From an uncultured Haliea sp. (GTDB lineage: Bacteria > Pseudomonadota > Gammaproteobacteria > Pseudomonadales > Halieaceae), in the NCBI GenBank assembly GCA_913061145.1, contig CAJXUQ010000008.1, positions 81,916 through 145,915 on the forward strand: a DNA stretch of 64,000 nt. The letters are read 5' to 3'. Positions 59,510-64,000 of the stretch are shown one piece after another. Every line of letters begins with the position of its first letter. Positions within the stretch are counted from its first letter, which is position 1. Under the pieces are notes generated by a model. That model was given only the letters and a program-made list of their open reading frames with translations. It searched no databases and was not told the DNA's origin. Both the position numbers and the translations under genes were made by a program.

Positions 59510-60055
59510 TCAGGGAACCAACCATTGGAATTTATCGGGCGTCAACAACGCTCGTCGATGCCCTTCAGCGCCCAGTTCCAGCCAATCGATACTGAGGACG
59601 CTGGCGATAATGAGGGCGAAGGCAGACTCCTCGGCAGGCTTTCCAGCATGGGCGGGCATTGGTGACCCTGGGGTTTGTGGCGAGAGATAATCAGCTGCAG
59701 CGGCAGTTTGACGTACGGTTTCCCAGGCCTTTTCTACCTTTTCGCCCCGGGTTTCAATCCGGGCGCTCAACGACACACGTAGTTGCCAGCTCAGTGCTTT
59801 GCTCCAGAAGACCAGTACCGACGACGGATTGACGGCCAGAGCCAGCGCCTTGGGGCTGCGATGATCGGTGTAAATCATCAGGCGCTGGGACGCTTCCTGC
59901 ACCTCGCGCAACACCACAGTGCGCGCCTGCGGTGAGCCATGTTCGTCTACATTCGCCAGAACGGGCAAGCGCCACGCATGATGTCGGTCAATAGTCGCGC
60001 ACTGCAGTTGCTCCCAGATTGCGCGCCGTATTTCCGCTTCAGAATCCACTCGCAA
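59510..60055 (-). CDS. Pyridoxamine 5'-phosphate oxidase-like FMN-binding protein
   Basis: WRLPVLANVDEHGSPQARTVVLREVQEASQRLMIYTDHRSPKALALAVNPSSVLVFWSKALSWQLRVS. Confidence 0.88.
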   Translation of the reverse strand: MRVDSEAEIRRAIWEQLQCATIDRHHAWRLPVLANVDEHGSPQARTVVLREVQEASQRLMIYTDHRSPKALALAVNPSSVLVFWSKALSWQLRVSLSARIETRGEKVEKAWETVRQTAAAADYLSPQTPGSPMPAHAGKPAEESAFALIIASVLSIDWLELGAEGHRRALLTPDKFQWLVP

Positions 60056-60104
60056 TTCTCTTCCGGCTATTGAGCTTCCGCGGCTTCACCTGCGTGTCCC
60101 CGCT

Positions 60105-60638
60105 CTACTGGTTAGGCACTGCCGCTGCTTTCTTTGCCATAACTCGCATGCCTGCCCACAGCAGGCCGACGAAGTAGATGAAGGCCAAGCCCAGTGAGAT
60201 GAAGGCGTCTGCAAAGTTGACGTGTTCCTGCACGGCGGGAATCGTACCGGCGGTTAGGAGCAGCATAGTGGCCAGATTGATCGCCACCGACAGCCAGCCC
60301 ATCACCTGGCAGTAGATCAACGCCAGGATGAGTGCGAGGAAGACCAACCCGCCAGCATCACCTAGCCAGCCCGGCAGAGCGAAGGCCAACCAGGCCATCA
60401 GTAACCCCACAATGGCGCCCACCACACAAGCCGCCAGCTTGTCCCAGGCAAACTGTTCGATGCCCGCCCAGTAGAGCAGGAACAAAAATCCTGCCCAGAA
60501 TTCGTGTAAACCGAGGGCCGTATTCAGCGCGATGAATCCCCCGACCACGATGATGATGCCCAGCAGCACGAGCAGCCCCTTAACGGGCGTCATGGGATCG
60601 GTGGTCTCGGCCTGAGCGGTTGTGCTGTTGTCATTCAT
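60105..60638 (-). CDS. Hypothetical integral membrane protein
   Basis: 177 aa with multiple hydrophobic helices; GLLVLLGIIIVVGGFIALNTALGLHEFWAGFLFLLYWAGIEQF. Confidence 0.65.
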   Translation of the reverse strand: MNDNSTTAQAETTDPMTPVKGLLVLLGIIIVVGGFIALNTALGLHEFWAGFLFLLYWAGIEQFAWDKLAACVVGAIVGLLMAWLAFALPGWLGDAGGLVFLALILALIYCQVMGWLSVAINLATMLLLTAGTIPAVQEHVNFADAFISLGLAFIYFVGLLWAGMRVMAKKAAAVPNQ

Positions 60639-60925
60639 TATAAATCCCTTTGAAATGGGTTTTCTTTATCGAGTTATAGCTTGTAGAACCGTGCTGCCTT
60701 GACGATGCTAAAGCAAGCTTCGCGCAGGCGTTATGAAACAATACCGTAGGGTGGTTCAAATTTTTTTCGGTCCGCGAACTACTAGGCTGCCCTTGCTATG
60801 ATTCGGGTAGCTAGCGTGTGGTTTAGAGCGACTAAGCCAGGGGCGACAGGCAACTTTCGCCCGCAACGCTGGCCCCGGGTTGTAATCACCCGGCATCCCA
60901 AGATCATGAGGAGCAGGGTTGAACC

Positions 60926-61696
60926 ATGAAGATCGACTACACAGGTAAAAGTGTCATTATCACTGGCGCGGGTGGAAGCATCGGCCGGGCCAGCTCGCTG
61001 CTCTTTGCCCGGCTTGGTGCATCGGTGATTGCCAGCGATATCAACGAGGAGCGCTTGCAGGAGACAGTTAACCAAATCGCTGATGCGGGCGGTTCCGCCA
61101 TGTCGATTGTTGCTGATGTCACCGATCCCGACGAGGCCGCTGGCATTGTGAAGGTTGCCTGTAACAAATTCGGTGGTATCGACGTGCTGTTTAATAACGC
61201 GGGCGGTTCGTTCCCGACCCCAATGGAAGCGATCAGCAAAGCAGAGTTCCAGCGACTCAGATCGCTCAACTTCGATGCCGTATACCACGCGTCGATGGAG
61301 GCACTTCCGGTCATGGTTGCCAAGGGGGGCGGGGTGATCCTGTCGACGACCTCGGGAGCAGGCACCGGCGCGGTGAACGGGCTCGCGGTCTACGGCGCGG
61401 CCAAAGCCGGAGTCAATAGCCTGATGCGCAGTATCGCCATTGAGTATGGTCGCAAGGGCATCCGGGCGAACGCGATAGCACCGTCTGCTGCCAGCACAGG
61501 CATGATCCAGTGGCTGGAGTCGACACCGGGTGGGGTCAAAGGCTTTGCCGAGGCACAACCAATGGGGAGATTGGGCACGCCGGAGGATATCGCATCGGTG
61601 GTGGCGTTCCTCGCTTCAGAGCATGCCGGCTTCGTCAATGGTGTGGTGCTTCCCGTCGACGGCGGCGTTGAAGCGATGCTTGCCGTGCCCGGTTGA
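60926..61696 (+). CDS. SDR family oxidoreductase
   Basis: MKIDYTGKSVIITGAGGSIGRASSLLFARLGASVIASDI; NNAGGSFPT; YGAAKAGVNSLMRSIAIEYGRKGIRANAIAP. Confidence 0.94.
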   Translation: MKIDYTGKSVIITGAGGSIGRASSLLFARLGASVIASDINEERLQETVNQIADAGGSAMSIVADVTDPDEAAGIVKVACNKFGGIDVLFNNAGGSFPTPMEAISKAEFQRLRSLNFDAVYHASMEALPVMVAKGGGVILSTTSGAGTGAVNGLAVYGAAKAGVNSLMRSIAIEYGRKGIRANAIAPSAASTGMIQWLESTPGGVKGFAEAQPMGRLGTPEDIASVVAFLASEHAGFVNGVVLPVDGGVEAMLAVPG

Positions 61697-61735
61697 CCAA
61701 TGTGGCGCACCGCGTTGGTGGACATTGATGAACAA

Positions 61736-61773
61736 TGAAAAACGCCACACGGGCCCTTGTGGGGTGCGGCGTT
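61736..61773 (-). terminator. Rho-independent terminator for the GGDEF-EAL gene
   Basis: Minus-strand AACGCC...GGCGTT hairpin followed by TTTTTC, 24 bp downstream of the stop at 61797. Confidence 0.7.
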
Positions 61774-61796
61774 CCAGGCATACCTGGCGGCGCAGA

Positions 61797-63767
61797 TCAC
61801 GCGCGCTGCCGTGAAGCCTGGTCTATGAAACTCAGTAAATGCTCGAAGATCAGAGGACGCGAGAAATAATAGCCTTGGAAATACGTACAGTGGCGAGCAA
61901 TCAGAAAGTCGCGCACCTCGACTGACTCTACGCCCTCCGCAACAGTTGCCAACCCCAAGTGCTGAGCCATTGAGAGGATCGCCCCAACGATGCCCGCATC
62001 GTTATGATCCAGCAGCACATCACGCACGAACGACTGGTCAATCTTAATGTTATCGACTGGCAGTTTTTTCAGATACGCCAACGATGAATAACCTGTGCCA
62101 AAATCGTCAACGGAGAACTTCACACCAAGCGCCCGCAGGGACTCCATGGTGCTGATGGCACGCTCCACGTTATCCATCAGGCTACCTTCGGTAACCTCCA
62201 GACACAATTTTGACAGTGGCGCGCCTGCGTCAGCTGCAATCGCCACAACCGTATCGACCAGGCTTGGCAAGCGGAACTGGCGCGCGCTTAGATTGACAGA
62301 AATGGACGGGGTTGCATCACCGAACCGCCGCAGCAACCGCACGAGATCACGACAGGCTGTGGATAGAACCCACTCGCCCAGTTCAAGAATAATTCCGGTC
62401 TCCTCCGCGATAGGGATAAATTCCGCCGGGGGAATCATGCCGCGTTCAGGGTGATTCCAGCGTAGCAATGCCTCCAAACCACTAATCTGTCCGTTCTGAT
62501 CCACCATCGGCTGATAGTGCAAGCTCAGCTGACCGCCCCGCAATGCAGCACGCAGCTCCCGGTCTAGCTGCAGGCGCAGGCTGGCAGCCTCGTGCAGCGC
62601 ACCATGATAAAAACTGATAGCGTTGCGACCACTCGCCTTGGCGTCATACATCGCGGTGTCAGCCTGTCGCATCAGATCGTCGATATCCGTTCCGTTCCCG
62701 GGGAACACAGTGATCCCTATGCTGGCAGACATGTGCAGAACATGCTCTTGTGTTTCGTAGGGATGGTCGGTAAGCACATGCTGGAGGTCTTCGGCAAAGC
62801 GCATCGCCGCAGCTTCAGCGGTTTGTACATCAACACTCAAATCCGAAAGCAACACCACAAATTCATCACCACCAAGACGCGCCGCGATATCCTCTGTACG
62901 CAACCGGGTGCGCAGTCGATCCGCAACCTGTCGCAGCACCTGGTCGCCTACTGGATGGCCCAGTGAGTCATTAACGGTCTTGAAATTATCCAGATCCAGA
63001 AATAGCAGAGCACCCCCAATGCCGTGACGTCGCGAGCGCGCCAGGTTCCGCTGGGTCTGTTCGTGCAGGTAACGCCGGTTTGGCAGCTCTGTCAGATCAT
63101 CAAAGCGCGCTTGATACGACGCCGAGTTCTCGGCCTGCTGGCAGTCATAACGTGTACGCAAAGAGTCGGTAATCGTTGTATTCAAACGCCGGGCGGTGAC
63201 ATACAGTGCAATCATGAACAGCAGCGCCATGCCTCCCATGAGCCAGCCCACACGTCCCCCCTCAAACAAGAAGCGAAGGATCAGTGGGGACAGCGAGATA
63301 ACCAGGAATGCGTTGACTGCATAACGAAGAGAGGACAAAACCGACAGCGCACCCGCTGCCATACCCGCCAACACAAACGCGAGAATAACCTGCTCAACAG
63401 GATCGTGCGGAGCAAACAACACCCAACCGGCGGCACCCCAAACGGTACCCGCAACCACAGCCCCCAGAAAGGCTCTGCGCTCCCAGACTCGGGCATCGTG
63501 CTGAGAAGGTGCGCGCTGATAAGCCAGCATGTCTTGCCATCGCAGGGCAGATATCAGCAGCAGAACAAGATACCACGGTCCTACCCTCGCCAAGCCAAGA
63601 GCAGGGGACATAATTGCCGCCAGAATGAAGCCATTGAGAACGCTCATCGACAAGGACAACCTGAGCGACTCGTACAACAGCTTGACCAGCCCCTCACGGA
63701 CGGTTTCGGTTTCAATTGCTGTGTCGGACGCGCGGGACGCTCGCACCATGCTGGGCTCTCCCGCCAT
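61797..63767 (-). CDS. Membrane GGDEF-EAL protein (c-di-GMP turnover)
   Basis: 656 aa; N-terminal multi-TM region, RTEDIAARLGGDEFVVLL (GGDEF plus RxxD I-site), GLEALLRWNHPERG (EAL), DDFGTGYSSLAYLKKLPVDNIKIDQSFVRD. Confidence 0.95.
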   Translation of the reverse strand: MAGEPSMVRASRASDTAIETETVREGLVKLLYESLRLSLSMSVLNGFILAAIMSPALGLARVGPWYLVLLLISALRWQDMLAYQRAPSQHDARVWERRAFLGAVVAGTVWGAAGWVLFAPHDPVEQVILAFVLAGMAAGALSVLSSLRYAVNAFLVISLSPLILRFLFEGGRVGWLMGGMALLFMIALYVTARRLNTTITDSLRTRYDCQQAENSASYQARFDDLTELPNRRYLHEQTQRNLARSRRHGIGGALLFLDLDNFKTVNDSLGHPVGDQVLRQVADRLRTRLRTEDIAARLGGDEFVVLLSDLSVDVQTAEAAAMRFAEDLQHVLTDHPYETQEHVLHMSASIGITVFPGNGTDIDDLMRQADTAMYDAKASGRNAISFYHGALHEAASLRLQLDRELRAALRGGQLSLHYQPMVDQNGQISGLEALLRWNHPERGMIPPAEFIPIAEETGIILELGEWVLSTACRDLVRLLRRFGDATPSISVNLSARQFRLPSLVDTVVAIAADAGAPLSKLCLEVTEGSLMDNVERAISTMESLRALGVKFSVDDFGTGYSSLAYLKKLPVDNIKIDQSFVRDVLLDHNDAGIVGAILSMAQHLGLATVAEGVESVEVRDFLIARHCTYFQGYYFSRPLIFEHLLSFIDQASRQRA

Positions 63768-63934
63768 AGTATCCTCGATAAGAGTAGAAGAACCCGTTGA
63801 GGTTAACGGGGCAGTTCAAACCGAGTCAACCGATCTCTGCGACATAGACGACCCCGCCGGACCAATCCTGATGTGGCTGAGAGTGAAGCGAGGTTTGGAC
63901 GGTCCTGCAGCCAGTCGTCGTCGATCTCTTGCTC

Positions 63935-64000
63935 TCAGCGTGCCTCCAGCAACGCCTCGGCATCAAACGCTATCTGCCGCAGCTGCTGCGGCGCGCGACC
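63935..64000 (-). CDS. Partial CDS, C-terminal fragment of unknown protein entering from the right edge
   Basis: Minus-strand frame open from window edge: GRAPQQLRQIAFDAEALLEAR*. Confidence 0.3.
   Translation of the reverse strand, partial: GRAPQQLRQIAFDAEALLEAR

Noticed and set aside
1-64000. CRISPR arrays, tRNA/rRNA genes, transposons, integrases, classical defence systems
   Set aside because: No regularly spaced repeats, no tRNA-like cloverleaf or rRNA motif, and no transposase/integrase/restriction ORF recognised by reading; tRNAscan/CRISPRfinder not run.

Overview
This is a GC-rich, densely coding bacterial chromosome segment, probably gammaproteobacterial by gene content (inference). 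No rRNA, tRNA, CRISPR array, transposase or prophage signal was recognised. From left to right it contains: a PhoX-type phosphatase (partial at the left edge) and a TonB receptor; a CHASE-GAF-PAS-GGDEF-EAL protein; a Ca/Na antiporter; an FKBP-type PPIase; a lipoprotein fusing a parallel beta-helix to a diheme cytochrome c; a bfr/bfd/TonB-receptor iron locus; an SDR, a Na/H antiporter and a DUF6351 lipoprotein; and an acyl-CoA catabolism cluster (paired acyl-CoA dehydrogenases, enoyl-CoA hydratase, TetR, LLM oxidoreductase, SDR). A long block at ~27.7-54.2 kb looks like a low-oxygen or fermentative energy island. It carries phosphoketolase + acetate kinase, a P-type ATPase, 2-oxoacid:ferredoxin oxidoreductase with a coupled ferritin-like protein, PEP synthase, and a complete overlapping group-3b-like NiFe hydrogenase operon with protease-hypA-F-C-D-E. 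The right part holds a Tat-signal-like orphan protein, a LOG-family protein, a K+ channel coupled to an unknown membrane/coiled-coil protein, and a second GGDEF-EAL protein. The observations I rate highest are: a cysteine-free, shortened HypA with no hypB in the operon; a stand-alone cNMP-binding-domain protein embedded inside the hydrogenase structural operon; a Thr-to-Val change next to the catalytic His of PEP synthase at the position used for PSRP regulation; a TTGA-N6-TCAA (FNR/CRP-like) site in the divergent ppsA/hydrogenase promoter; the beta-helix/cytochrome fusion; and the ferritin-like gene translationally coupled to korB.
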